Assembly: GCA_012511555.1 (NCBI GenBank)
Contig: JAAZFX010000117.1
Span: forward strand, 1-33,506
DNA from: Alcaligenaceae bacterium
GTDB taxonomy: Bacteria > Pseudomonadota > Gammaproteobacteria > Burkholderiales > Burkholderiaceae_B
Length of the DNA: 33,506 bases
Direction: 5' to 3'
The position numbers were made by a program, and so were the translations under genes. Position 1 is the first letter of the stretch. Each line of letters begins with the position of its first letter. Below are positions 16,168-25,427 of this stretch, in pieces. The notes under the pieces are model-generated. The model was not told the origin of the DNA, made no database searches, and saw only the letters and a program-made list of their open reading frames with translations.

Positions 16168-18051
16168 TTAATTTACCTCTTCGCTTTGTAATTCATCAGT
16201 CGCCTCTTGCTGCTCGCCTTGATCTTCAGGCGTATAACCCAATCGTTTCATAGTTGCCAATAACGCTCTATCCGTAGAGTCTAGCTCATAACCTCTTTGC
16301 AAATACTCAAAGGCCTTGTCCGTGTCGCCTAATTCATAATACACATCAGCTAAATGTGCAGCGACCTCAGCCAGGGGTTCCTTATCCCAAGCCATTTCCA
16401 AATAACTTTTGGCCAATGCCAAGTTACCCAAGCGGAAATTAACCCAGCCATAACTATCCTGAATATGCACACTGTCCGGAGCCATCGCTAAAGCTCGCTC
16501 AATCAATAGCACTGCATCATCTAAACGAATATTATTATCTGCCAGAACATAACCGAGTCCATTGTATGACTCTGTTTCAAAGGGAAAATCTAATAATATC
16601 TGCTCCAAAACCTCAATGGACTGTTCAAGACGACCCATATGTTCAAACATCATCGCTTGGCTATAACGGATATAAATATTGTCAGGGTAATACTTAAGAG
16701 CTCGCTCTACATACTCTAAACCTTGCCCAAACTCACCTTGCTCACGACTAAGCGTGGCATTCATCAACAAGGCTCGGACATAGGCATCCTCATCATCTTC
16801 CGGTTGAATTTGCTCTAACAAAGCATGAGCCTGGGCATAACTTTTAAGCTTAATATAGAGAGAAGCCTGCTCAATCAGCACATTGTTGCGTGCTAATGGC
16901 TCATCAATTAAGGCTAGCTGCTCTATGCCCTTTTGATACTCGCCAAGGCCCTCGTAAACTTTTGCCATTAAAAAGCGGGCATCGGTAACTGAGGCTTGAG
17001 CGGTAGTTTGGTTGTCCGGAACCGCTTGACGGAGTTGCTCTTGAACGGAAAGATATTGATCTAAGTGTTTGACTGCATCTTCAAGCTTATTCGCCTGGAA
17101 CTCTACTTGTGCTCTATAGTAGAGCAAATCAAAATCCTCAGGATTATACTCACTCATTCTAGCCAATTCATTGAGAGCCATCTCAAAATTCCCATCCCTC
17201 GTCAGTACATGCGTATAAAACAAACGCACAGCACGCTGGGAGGGATTTTCATCGATAAATCTTCTGACTAAAGTCAGCGCCTGAAAACCTCGTGGGCCCT
17301 CAGCGAGTTGCAATAGGCGCATGGCCGCCATACCTCTGACTTCGGACGATAAATTATTTGCATTAAGTGCTTTTAGCGCATTGTCCCAGGCCATTTCCTC
17401 TTTGCCAGCGTACATGGCAAAATCCGATAAAAACATACTCACTAAGGCATTGGGCACCAAAACCTGCCCAACAACTAGCTCTTGAAAAATTTCCAAGGCC
17501 TTGTCCGGTTGATTCAATCGACGTAAAAACTCGGCCACCTCCGCCAAAGCTATCTCTGGCGGCATGATCTTCATCCCAAGTCGACGCTTTAATTCCTCGG
17601 TTAAACCATCGTAATCACCAGCCTGAGCAGCAACAATCAAATAATTCAAATGAGACTCTTCACTGCCTCCATCGAGTTCACGCCACAATGCTGCAGCCTC
17701 CAGAGACGCCTCAGGATCATCAAGCAAGGAGTAAACAGCGCTTGCCATCTTTGCCAAGCTTTTAGAACGCTTAGTTTTGGCAAGGCCTAAAGCAATCGGT
17801 CCGGCAATATCAAACTGCCTTTCTTCGAGGGCTAAGTACATGATAGTCAGCTGATAAATATCCTCCATGCTCACATAGGGCTTAAGCACAATGCCGGCCA
17901 TCTCCTCTTCAGTTTTAAAAACTAAATGCGGAGTACTCACAGGCATGGCACTCAACTCAATTGATTGAGCGTACTCTACTGTTGCTTGGCTAATACCATG
18001 AACAGTAAGTGATAGGGTAAGAAGCGTTATAATTTTTTTAAGCAAATACAA
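16168..18051 (-). CDS. Exported tetratricopeptide-repeat protein
   Basis: This 627-residue protein has an N-terminal signal peptide (LLKKIITLLTLSLTVHGISQA) without a lipobox Cys. Many TPR-like helical repeats follow from about residue 60 to the end. Clear examples are FDLLYYRAQVEFQANKLEDA, YIRYSQAMMFEHMGRLEQSI and YGWVNFRLGNLALAKSYLEM. The orthologue sits before lolB in Pseudomonas and relatives; its molecular role is not established. A scaffold in the periplasm is the natural inference. The start codon is a TTG with GAGG 5 bp upstream, and an in-frame TAG shortly before excludes a longer start. The C-terminal tail is Glu/Gln-rich. Confidence 0.85.
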   Translation of the reverse strand: MYLLKKIITLLTLSLTVHGISQATVEYAQSIELSAMPVSTPHLVFKTEEEMAGIVLKPYVSMEDIYQLTIMYLALEERQFDIAGPIALGLAKTKRSKSLAKMASAVYSLLDDPEASLEAAALWRELDGGSEESHLNYLIVAAQAGDYDGLTEELKRRLGMKIMPPEIALAEVAEFLRRLNQPDKALEIFQELVVGQVLVPNALVSMFLSDFAMYAGKEEMAWDNALKALNANNLSSEVRGMAAMRLLQLAEGPRGFQALTLVRRFIDENPSQRAVRLFYTHVLTRDGNFEMALNELARMSEYNPEDFDLLYYRAQVEFQANKLEDAVKHLDQYLSVQEQLRQAVPDNQTTAQASVTDARFLMAKVYEGLGEYQKGIEQLALIDEPLARNNVLIEQASLYIKLKSYAQAHALLEQIQPEDDEDAYVRALLMNATLSREQGEFGQGLEYVERALKYYPDNIYIRYSQAMMFEHMGRLEQSIEVLEQILLDFPFETESYNGLGYVLADNNIRLDDAVLLIERALAMAPDSVHIQDSYGWVNFRLGNLALAKSYLEMAWDKEPLAEVAAHLADVYYELGDTDKAFEYLQRGYELDSTDRALLATMKRLGYTPEDQGEQQEATDELQSEEVN

Positions 18052-18096
18052 AATTGCCTCAACTGAATACCGAATAATCTATATTAATAAAATATT

Positions 18097-18924
18097 ATGC
18101 CAGAATTACCAGAAGTGGAAACCACTCGTCGAGGACTTGCTCCTGCAATCGAGGGCCAGCGCCTTGAGAGGCTCAGCATTTACCAAAACCAGCTACGTTG
18201 GCCTATTTTACCTGACTTAGCAGATATTTTGCGTGATCAAATATTACTAACATGCCGGCGTCGAGGTAAATACTTACTTTTTTACTTTGAATCTGGTGTA
18301 CTTCTGGTACATCTCGGGATGTCGGGCTCAATGCGTTTATCCCAAGTCGATGAACTACTCAGAAAGCATGACCATGTGGTCTGGGATTTTGGGCATATTA
18401 CCGTACGCTTAAACGATCCGCGCCGTTTTGGTTCTGTTGTTTGGCATCCACATAGTGATGGCCCTATTCTGGAGCATCGGCTTTTAAAAAATCTGGGGAT
18501 TGAGCCTCTTAGCGAAGACTTTACGATAGATCACTTATATCAAGGTTTAAAGTCCAAGAAAAAGCCGATTAAAACAGCTTTGTTAGATGGTGATATTGTC
18601 GTTGGCGTAGGCAATATATACGCCTCCGAAAGTCTCTTTTTAGCCAAAATAAATCCTAAAATCAGCGCACAGTCATTATCCAAAGCTAGAGCCGAGCGGC
18701 TCCACTCAGCCATATTAAAAACACTAAATGCAGCCTTAGAAAGCGGTGGCAGCACGTTGAGAGATTTTTTAAATGCCAGCGGCGAACCCGGTGCCTATTT
18801 TGATATTCACGCCAATGTCTATAACCGTGAAAAAGAGCCCTGCCATGTATGCGAAACACCCATTCGCAAAATTGTCCAAGCCCAACGTGCGACCTATTAT
18901 TGTGTCAACTGTCAACGACGTTAA
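18097..18924 (+). CDS. mutM: Formamidopyrimidine-DNA glycosylase (Fpg)
   Basis: MutM excises 8-oxoguanine and formamidopyrimidines and nicks the DNA by beta,delta-elimination. The N-terminus MPELPEVETTRRGL provides the catalytic Pro2 and Glu3, which fixes the ATG as the start. RRGKYLLF includes the conserved Lys. LGMSGSMRL, NDPRRFGSVVW and GVGNIYASESLF are typical. The C-terminal zinc finger CHVCETPIRK to YYCVNCQRR has all four Cys and the Arg that contacts DNA. At 275 residues the length is normal. It is divergent from the TPR gene with only 45 bp between them. Confidence 0.97.
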   Translation: MPELPEVETTRRGLAPAIEGQRLERLSIYQNQLRWPILPDLADILRDQILLTCRRRGKYLLFYFESGVLLVHLGMSGSMRLSQVDELLRKHDHVVWDFGHITVRLNDPRRFGSVVWHPHSDGPILEHRLLKNLGIEPLSEDFTIDHLYQGLKSKKKPIKTALLDGDIVVGVGNIYASESLFLAKINPKISAQSLSKARAERLHSAILKTLNAALESGGSTLRDFLNASGEPGAYFDIHANVYNREKEPCHVCETPIRKIVQAQRATYYCVNCQRR

Positions 18925-18929
18925 CAAGA

Positions 18930-18961
18930 AAAACGCCTGTCAAAAAATTGGCAGGCGTTTT
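18930..18961. terminator. Bidirectional terminator between mutM and the FAD dehydrogenase
   Basis: AAAACGCCTGTCAA (18930-18943) pairs with TTGGCAGGCGTTTT (18948-18961), 14 bp with one G-T mismatch, around a 4-nt A loop. T or A runs on both sides allow it to end both convergent genes. Confidence 0.88.
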
Positions 18962-18987
18962 GAAACTTGAAAATCAATTACTACTTA

Positions 18988-20415
18988 TCAGTAATCAAAA
19001 TCCACACTATCAATGACTTTACCCGGATTCATCAGACCTTGAGGGTCTAAAGCACGCTTAATCTTGCGCATAACCGAGATCTCTACCTCATCCTTGTAGT
19101 CAGGCAGCATATCCTTTTTAAGTTGGCCGATACCATGTTCTGCACTGATAGAACCATCGTAATCAGTGACGCTATCAAAGACAATTTTAAAGGCCTCATC
19201 TTGCTTGGCCAAGAAACCCTCTTCTTCACCAATAGGCGCGCCAATATTGTAATGTAAATTACCATCACCCAAGTGGCCGAAAATAATATGACGCACACCC
19301 GGATACCATGTCTGTAAAGCCGTATTAGTATCATCAACAAAAGGCGCAATTCTGGAAATAGGTACAGAAATATCGTTTTTAATACCCTTGCCCACAATAG
19401 CCTCTGCCAATGGAATACTCTCACGCAAATGCCATAAATCATTTGACTGTTGAATAGATTCGGCCAGTACAGCGTCTTGAATAATATCATTTTCAAAGGC
19501 TTCTTCTAATACACGCTGGAAAGTCTCACGCGCCTGCTCTTCGCTATCACTATCTGCCATATGAATTAAGGCATACCACGGATAGTCCAAGCTCAGAGGC
19601 AAGCTTTGCTCAGGGAAGCAGTCATTAACGATCTTCAAACAATAGTCAGACATTAACTCAAAGCCCTCTAGCTTGGAAGCAAAACCTTTACGAGAATAGT
19701 TCAGCATATACAAAGCATCGTCTAGAGTTTCAAAAGCAACCAAGGCTGTACACTCAGCGACCGGCTGCGGATATAACTTCAAGGTAGCTGCTGTAATAAT
19801 ACCTAAAGTACCCTCACTACCGATATATAAATTGCGTAAATCATAACCGGTATTGTCTTTGCGCAGACCACGTAGACCATTGAGAATCTCGCCTTCGGGT
19901 GTAACCACTTCAATACCCAACGCTAAATCTCGAGCATTACCATATCGCAACACCTGTGTGCCGCCTGCATTAGTGGCTAAATTACCGCCAATGGTGCAGC
20001 TACCCTCAGCGCCCAGACTTAAAGGAAACAAGCGATCTTGTTTTGCAGCGGCCTCTTGGACTTGCTGCAAAATACAACCTGCCTGTACGGTAATGGTGTC
20101 ATTGACCGTATCGACGTTAAGAATATGGCTCAAACGAGTCGTTGAAAGTACTACTGCATCACCCTTATTGCTAGGGGTGGCGCCACCGCAAAGGCCGGTA
20201 TTGCCGCCTTGGGTAACGATCGGCACTTCGTAACGCGCACAAAGCTTGACTACGTCGGCGACTTCTTGCGTATTAGCCGGACGTACGACGGCCTGCGCGC
20301 GCCCTGTAAAGCGACCCCGCCAATCAGTCAGATAAGGCGCTAATTCGTCCTTATCCTTTGCTTTTAACACATGCTTTTCGCCAACAATACTAACTAAATC
20401 TTCGATTAAACTCAT
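18988..20415 (-). CDS. FAD-binding D-2-hydroxyacid dehydrogenase (D-2-hydroxyglutarate/lactate type)
   Basis: This is a 475-residue VAO/PCMH-type flavoprotein. The FAD-binding domain (about 35-220) shows VVRPANTQEVADVVKL, QGGNTGLCGG, AEGSCTIGGNLATNAGGT and YIGSEGTLGIIT. The C-terminal oxidase domain contains GHLGDGNLHYNI, whose His residues bind the active-site metal, and SAEHGIGQLKKD. The IGGN/TNAGG and RKDNTGYDLRNL stretches resemble D-2-hydroxyglutarate dehydrogenase and yeast Dld-type enzymes more than GlcD. The exact substrate (2-hydroxyglutarate, lactate or glycolate) cannot be set from sequence. It stands alone on the minus strand, divergent from the algC-type gene. A TATAAT (minus, 20471-20466) may be its -10. 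Confidence 0.88.
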   Translation of the reverse strand: MSLIEDLVSIVGEKHVLKAKDKDELAPYLTDWRGRFTGRAQAVVRPANTQEVADVVKLCARYEVPIVTQGGNTGLCGGATPSNKGDAVVLSTTRLSHILNVDTVNDTITVQAGCILQQVQEAAAKQDRLFPLSLGAEGSCTIGGNLATNAGGTQVLRYGNARDLALGIEVVTPEGEILNGLRGLRKDNTGYDLRNLYIGSEGTLGIITAATLKLYPQPVAECTALVAFETLDDALYMLNYSRKGFASKLEGFELMSDYCLKIVNDCFPEQSLPLSLDYPWYALIHMADSDSEEQARETFQRVLEEAFENDIIQDAVLAESIQQSNDLWHLRESIPLAEAIVGKGIKNDISVPISRIAPFVDDTNTALQTWYPGVRHIIFGHLGDGNLHYNIGAPIGEEEGFLAKQDEAFKIVFDSVTDYDGSISAEHGIGQLKKDMLPDYKDEVEISVMRKIKRALDPQGLMNPGKVIDSVDFDY

Positions 20416-20464
20416 TCTTGAACCTAAATGATAGATGAAATACGGACTTATCCCAATGTGCTGT

Positions 20465-20471
20465 TATTATA
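20465..20471. promoter_or_regulatory. Overlapping divergent -10 hexamers
   Basis: TATTAT (plus, 20465-20470) and TATAAT (minus, 20471-20466) overlap in the 102-bp gap between the dehydrogenase and the phosphohexomutase gene. Neither has a convincing -35. The same TATTATACTG string occurs in the rsmD/ftsY divergent gap. Confidence 0.35.
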
Positions 20472-20517
20472 CTGCTTTAGCCATTTATTGTAGTGTTCTT
20501 AAAGCAAAGGTAATTTT

Positions 20518-21912
20518 GTGAAGCAATTCATTGACCTCCCACCTCAAGTTTATAAAGCCTATGACATCCGCGGTATCGTCCCCACAGAACTAAATACCGA
20601 CTTTGCCCTATTACTGGGTCGCGCTTTAGCTGTTAGAGCCAGTAAGCTTGGCATCAAAGAAGCCGTCATAGGCTATGACGGTCGTCACAGCAGCCCGGAC
20701 TTGGCGGCTGCCTTGACAAAAGGCATGCGTGCCGAGGGTGTAAACACCCTAACTATCGGCGTCGTTCCTACACCCGTAGTCTATTATCAAGCAGCCGAGC
20801 ATAAAATCGGTCTAGCTGTTGCTATTACTGGCAGTCATAACCCACCTGAATATAACGGTTTTAAAATCATGCTTGATGGTAAAGCGATTTACGGCGAAGA
20901 GATCACTTCACTACATGCAGAAATGCAAGCACTGATGAACACAGACAGTGCGGCTGAAGTGGCTGAATCCAAAACAGAAAACGTTATTGAGCACTACATT
21001 GAACGCATCGTGAGTGACGTTAAGTTAGCACGCCCAATGAAGGTTGTAATCGATTGCGGCAATGGTGTGGGTGCCGTCGCTGCCAGCGAATTATTTAAAC
21101 GCCTTGGTTGTGAGGTGGACGAGCTTTATTGTGAAGTGGATGGTGACTTTCCAAATCATCACCCCGATCCTGCCGATCCGAAAAACCTCCAAGATATGAT
21201 TGAGCACTTAAAGCATAGTGATTGCGAGCTTGGTTTAGCTTTTGACGGTGATGCCGATCGTTTAGGTGTAGTCACCAAAAGCGGCGAAATTATTTGGCCT
21301 GACCGTCAACTTATTTTATTTTTGAGAGACACACTCAAGCGCGTACCGGGCGCAACCATTATTTATGACGTAAAGTGCAGTCGTCACGTCGGTGAATCAA
21401 TCAAAGCCGCCGGTGGTGAGCCACTCATGTGGAAAACCGGACACTCACTAGTCAAAGCAAAAATGGCTGAAATCGGCTCACCACTAGCCGGTGAAATGAG
21501 TGGCCATATCTTCTTTAAAGAGCGCTGGTATGGTTTTGATGATGGCTTATATGCCGGTGCCCGTCTACTGGAAATTCTCTCCAAGACCGACGATCCAAAT
21601 GCTACTTTAGAAGCACTACCACAAGATATCTCCACACCTGAGCTTAAGCTCCCTATGCAAGAAGGCGAACCTCATGCCCTAATTGCCCGTTTACAGGAAA
21701 AAGGAGAATTTCCAGGCGCACTTAGTACTAACAAAATTGATGGTGTACGTGCAGAATATGCCGATGGCTTTGGTCTGGCTCGTGCCTCAAACACCACGCC
21801 TGTCGTTGTTTTACGCTTTGAAGCAGAAAGTGACAGCGCTCTTGAGCGTATTAAAAACGAGTTTAGAGAAGCTATCCTGGCCTTGGTCCCTGAGACTAAG
21901 CTGCCTTTTTAA
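20518..21912 (+). CDS. algC: Phosphomannomutase/phosphoglucomutase (AlgC type)
   Basis: This enzyme interconverts hexose 6- and 1-phosphates (mannose and glucose), supplying GDP-mannose and UDP-glucose for surface polysaccharides. Its 464 residues match AlgC. The phosphoserine loop AITGSHNPPEYNGFK has the catalytic Ser. The metal site is FDGDADRLGVV. The sugar-recognition loop is GEMSGHIFF, and the phosphate-binding RASNTTPVVVLRFE is in the last domain. The start is a GTG preceded by AAAGG. It is convergent with the glycan cluster, fitting a role in sugar supply, although its products are also needed elsewhere. Confidence 0.94.
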   Translation: MKQFIDLPPQVYKAYDIRGIVPTELNTDFALLLGRALAVRASKLGIKEAVIGYDGRHSSPDLAAALTKGMRAEGVNTLTIGVVPTPVVYYQAAEHKIGLAVAITGSHNPPEYNGFKIMLDGKAIYGEEITSLHAEMQALMNTDSAAEVAESKTENVIEHYIERIVSDVKLARPMKVVIDCGNGVGAVAASELFKRLGCEVDELYCEVDGDFPNHHPDPADPKNLQDMIEHLKHSDCELGLAFDGDADRLGVVTKSGEIIWPDRQLILFLRDTLKRVPGATIIYDVKCSRHVGESIKAAGGEPLMWKTGHSLVKAKMAEIGSPLAGEMSGHIFFKERWYGFDDGLYAGARLLEILSKTDDPNATLEALPQDISTPELKLPMQEGEPHALIARLQEKGEFPGALSTNKIDGVRAEYADGFGLARASNTTPVVVLRFEAESDSALERIKNEFREAILALVPETKLPF

Positions 21913-21916
21913 TTAT

Positions 21917-21943
21917 TAAAAGCTACTCAAGAATCAAGTAGCT
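21917..21943 (-). terminator. Probable terminator of the glycan cluster, stem overlapping the last codons
   Basis: On the minus strand AGCTACT and AGTAGCT form a 7-bp stem with a 9-nt loop, followed by TTTTAAT. The first arm lies in the last codons of the glycosyltransferase. A second, stronger perfect inverted repeat, CAAGTAGCTCT-N6-AGAGCTACTTG (21935-21962), shares one arm, so the two hairpins exclude each other. Confidence 0.45.
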
Positions 21944-23051
21944 CTGCATAAAGAGCTACTTGCCTCTTGGCAATAACTTTCTCATCAAACTCTTCGCACG
22001 CCAACTGATGACCTGCTTGACCCATACCGCGTCGTAACTCGTCATCATCGGCAAGTTTTGTTATGCCCTCATACAATGACTCCGCACTACAAACATCAAC
22101 TAAAAGTCCGGTCACTCCGGGTTCTATCGCATCCCTGCAACCTACCACATCAGTCGTTACTACCGCACGACCACAAGCAGCAGCTTCCACTAAGGATTTT
22201 GGTAGACCCTCACGATAAGAAGGTAAAGTGACAATATGCGACTCACTGTATAAGCTGGCAATATCGCTAACCTCACCTACATAACGAATATCCTCGCGCC
22301 AAGCGGTTAAATCCTCTTCTGTAATTGACGTTGGGTTCCCGGCATCAAGACTGCCCGCCAGTTGCCATAGCAAATCATTTCTACCGTTTTTCTTGGCAAT
22401 GCGCGCTGCTTCGACAAACTCATGCACACCCTTATCCTTAAGCAAACGGGCAGCCATCGTAATAATTATCGGTGGTTTCGCAGGTTCCGGCAAAAACTGA
22501 TACCGATTCAAGTCTGCCCCTGAACCTCGAATAAGCACCAACTGCTCATCCTTCAGAGAACACATCTCTTTAACAAGCGCTCGATCGCTTTGATTTTGTA
22601 CAATAACGCGACTATTAGGATGAGCAAGACTACTGCGATAGAGTAAGCGTGTAATCATTGTCACCGGCTCAAACTTGCTACGTGCCTTTGTGAATAAAAA
22701 GCCCATTCCCGAAATGGCATAGACAACAGCCGGCACACGCATTAATCGTGCGGCAATGCCGCCATAAAGCACAGGTTTAATAGTCACCAAGTGGACAATA
22801 TCGGGTTTAACTTTTTTATAGATTTTGCATAATGCGATAAGCGTTTTTAGCTCTTTAAGCGGATTCATACCGCTGCGGAGCATGGGGAAAGTCAGGTGCT
22901 CGAAGCCATGATCTTTGATCGTTTGTACTGCCGGTCCATCCATGGTCGAAATGATCACGCGATAGCCTTGGGCTTTTGCCTCTTGGGCAACATTTAAGCG
23001 ATGTGATAGAAAAAAAGCGGGGTTATTAACAATTATTAATAGTTTCTTCAT
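21927..23051 (-). CDS. GT4 family glycosyltransferase
   Basis: This is a 374-residue GT-B fold retaining glycosyltransferase. The N-terminal Rossmann half begins KKLLIIVNNPAFFLSHRLNVA. It includes KPDIVHLVTIKPVLYGGIAARL, a layout seen in PglA-like and capsular transferases. The C-terminal half has AARLLKDKGVHEFVEAARI and LPSYREGLPKSLVEAAACG with the EX7E donor-site motif. The track starts at GTG 23060, but ATG at 23051 has AGAG 8 bp before it and gives a standard MKKLL start. It is the last gene of the cluster, 12 bp after the double-GT4 gene. Donor and acceptor are unknown. Confidence 0.88.
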   Translation of the reverse strand: MKKLLIIVNNPAFFLSHRLNVAQEAKAQGYRVIISTMDGPAVQTIKDHGFEHLTFPMLRSGMNPLKELKTLIALCKIYKKVKPDIVHLVTIKPVLYGGIAARLMRVPAVVYAISGMGFLFTKARSKFEPVTMITRLLYRSSLAHPNSRVIVQNQSDRALVKEMCSLKDEQLVLIRGSGADLNRYQFLPEPAKPPIIITMAARLLKDKGVHEFVEAARIAKKNGRNDLLWQLAGSLDAGNPTSITEEDLTAWREDIRYVGEVSDIASLYSESHIVTLPSYREGLPKSLVEAAACGRAVVTTDVVGCRDAIEPGVTGLLVDVCSAESLYEGITKLADDDELRRGMGQAGHQLACEEFDEKVIAKRQVALYAELLDS

Positions 23052-23063
23052 TGATAACACTCT

Positions 23064-25415
23064 TTATTTTTTCATGGCTTCGCGCCAGGTTGCTTCATAA
23101 CGCTCAATCATCTTCTCTAAACTAAAATTATCTACTACGCGCTGACGGCACTGTTGTTTAAAACGGGCCGCCGACGGTGTTTTTAAGAAATCCAAAGCCT
23201 CATTAATGGCTTGACTTAAGACCTGTGAGTTTTGTGGAGGCACCACCCAGCCGCAAGTATCAACAATAAAAGCCGCATCACCCACATCGGTCACGACATT
23301 TGGTACCTCACAAGCCATAGACTCAGCCACTACATTTGGAAAGCCCTCGGCCATACTGGAGAGCACATGTAAATCAAGCGCCGGCATTAGTGTCGGTACA
23401 TCGTCACGACGACCCAGTAAAAAAACGTCTTGACCCACCACTAGATCAACCTGCTCTAAAAGCGCCATTAACTGCGCATTATCATCGCTAAGACCCTCAC
23501 CGATTAATAATAACTTCACCGCTGGGCGTCGCTTAAGCAACTTAGCAAAAGCTTGAATTAAATTAGCATGATCTTTTAAAGGATTCCAACGAGCCACAAA
23601 AGCTATGACCTCATCATTTGCTGCTAAACCCAGGCTCTCTCTAATTTGAAGCTTAGCGCCTGTCTCCGCCACTTGCCAGCGACTTAAATCATAGCCATTT
23701 GGAATAACTCGTATTTTCGATGCCCTGTAGCCCCAAGCCTGGTGTCGCTTAGCTGCTAATTCAGCGCAGACAACAATTAACCGCGGAATAAAATAAGAAG
23801 TCCAGGCAAAATAACGCGCTAATAGATAGGAAGAGCGGCTACTACGAGCCAGGCTATCACCCGAATTACGCACCCCCCAAAGGATGGATTTGATCCCGGC
23901 CAAACGCGCTGCCAAACCACCAATCATATCGGCATGGTACATCCAGCATTGCACGACGTCAGGTTCTAATTGCTTCAATTTATTACGCAGGCGCCAAAAA
24001 TTGCGCAATCCCATCTTGCCTGCCGGCATATTTAAGCAATGAAGCTCGATCCCTGCCTCAGCAAACTTCTCAGTAAACACGCCACCATCCTGCATACTCA
24101 ACACAATATGTCGATCCTTTTGTGCATGAGCTGTCAGACGATATAAAACAGACTCCGCACCACCATGACCTAAACCACTGATAAGATGCACAACCTTTAA
24201 GGAACTCTGCTCTTGCTGATGTGCACTGAACCCAACATTTAAGCGATGGAATAACTCTTCCCAATCAGCGATAACTTTTTCTTCGCTATAGTTTTCTAAT
24301 ACATGCTGTTGACCTTCAGAAGCTAGACGCTCTCGCAATAACTCATCACTTAAGAGCTTAGCTAAACCATCAATAAATGCCTTACGAGTTGTTTGAGCAT
24401 AATCGCCTTGGTCGGCCATTTCTAAAGGCACTAACAAAGCTGCTTGACCTTGTTGAGTGAGTTCGGCCGGGCCATAGGGACAATCGATTGCAATACTCGG
24501 TAGGCCATTAGCCATCGCTTCCAATAAAACATTAGGAAAGCCTTCGCGCTCAGAACTCATGGCAAAAGCATCTGCCTCGCGCATAACTTGCCAAGGCGTC
24601 TTGGTAGCACCTTTTAAAAACACTTGCTCTGATAAAGATAAACGCTTAATTTGCGCTGCTAACTTGTCTGCTAAAGGACCCGAACCATAAATATGCAATT
24701 GCCACTGGGGAAAATCTTTTGCTAAGTCAGCGAAACAATCAATTAGAAAAGCAAACCGCTTAATCTCCACTAAGCGCCCCATACTAATAAGCACCTTAGG
24801 CTCAGCCGCATCACTCTTAATAGAGACCTGCTCATCAACAGCTTTCAACTCTTCAATCAAGTCTGCTGAGATGGGATTGGCAATAGCGGGAATATACTTG
24901 ACACTCGGTCTGTACAGCGCATAATCCCTGGCGGCAGCTGCAGTTTGCATCATTACAGCCGCTGCCTTCGGATATAGGCCTTTGCGTAGTTTTCTTAAAA
25001 CAAACGGTAAATGAGACTCTGATAAAGGATTAGTCCTCTCACAGACCACAACCGGGACACTTAAACCTTGTGTTGCTAATAAGGCAGTGACATTGACATT
25101 AGTTAGAAAAGACACCACCACATCCGGCCGCCAAGTCTTAAGCTTGCCTCGCAGCACCAATGGCTTCAAGACTCGGCCAAGCAACTTGGACTTGGGCAGA
25201 TCAACAACTAACCAATGTAATTTAACGCGCTCGTCAAGTGCATAAAAAGACTGACCACTACCTTGAGAAAAGCATGGCACAATCCATACCTCATGGCCCA
25301 ATGCCACCCAACGATTGGCTAATGCCGCCGCTACCCTTTCGGCGCCGCCGGCATTCATCGAACTGATCAGCAGGACAATTTTCCTGCCACCTTGAGGGAC
25401 TACGACAGGCTGCAT
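23064..25415 (-). CDS. Tandem double-GT4 glycosyltransferase fusion protein
   Basis: One uninterrupted 783-residue frame contains two complete GT4 glycosyltransferases. Domain 1 (about 10-390) opens IVLLISSMNAGGAERVAAALA and has the EX7E motif in SSEREGFPNVLLEAMANG near residue 290. A short linker, SAHQQEQSS, follows near 396-405. Domain 2 (about 405-783) opens VVHLISGLGHGGAESVLYRL and has EGFPNVVAESMA. Domain 1 is clearly a paralogue of the neighbouring 374-residue GT4 (shared DVVVSFLT, LRKGLYPKAA), so a tandem duplication is likely. Both halves keep their donor-site motifs, suggesting one chain adds two sugars in succession. It starts 12 bp after the previous gene. Confidence 0.87.
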   Translation of the reverse strand: MQPVVVPQGGRKIVLLISSMNAGGAERVAAALANRWVALGHEVWIVPCFSQGSGQSFYALDERVKLHWLVVDLPKSKLLGRVLKPLVLRGKLKTWRPDVVVSFLTNVNVTALLATQGLSVPVVVCERTNPLSESHLPFVLRKLRKGLYPKAAAVMMQTAAAARDYALYRPSVKYIPAIANPISADLIEELKAVDEQVSIKSDAAEPKVLISMGRLVEIKRFAFLIDCFADLAKDFPQWQLHIYGSGPLADKLAAQIKRLSLSEQVFLKGATKTPWQVMREADAFAMSSEREGFPNVLLEAMANGLPSIAIDCPYGPAELTQQGQAALLVPLEMADQGDYAQTTRKAFIDGLAKLLSDELLRERLASEGQQHVLENYSEEKVIADWEELFHRLNVGFSAHQQEQSSLKVVHLISGLGHGGAESVLYRLTAHAQKDRHIVLSMQDGGVFTEKFAEAGIELHCLNMPAGKMGLRNFWRLRNKLKQLEPDVVQCWMYHADMIGGLAARLAGIKSILWGVRNSGDSLARSSRSSYLLARYFAWTSYFIPRLIVVCAELAAKRHQAWGYRASKIRVIPNGYDLSRWQVAETGAKLQIRESLGLAANDEVIAFVARWNPLKDHANLIQAFAKLLKRRPAVKLLLIGEGLSDDNAQLMALLEQVDLVVGQDVFLLGRRDDVPTLMPALDLHVLSSMAEGFPNVVAESMACEVPNVVTDVGDAAFIVDTCGWVVPPQNSQVLSQAINEALDFLKTPSAARFKQQCRQRVVDNFSLEKMIERYEATWREAMKK

Positions 25416-25427
25416 AACAAGGCCTTA

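Noticed and set aside
19083-19496. Minus-strand ORF of 137 residues
   Set aside because: It lies wholly inside the FAD dehydrogenase gene in another frame and has no family features; it is a shadow.
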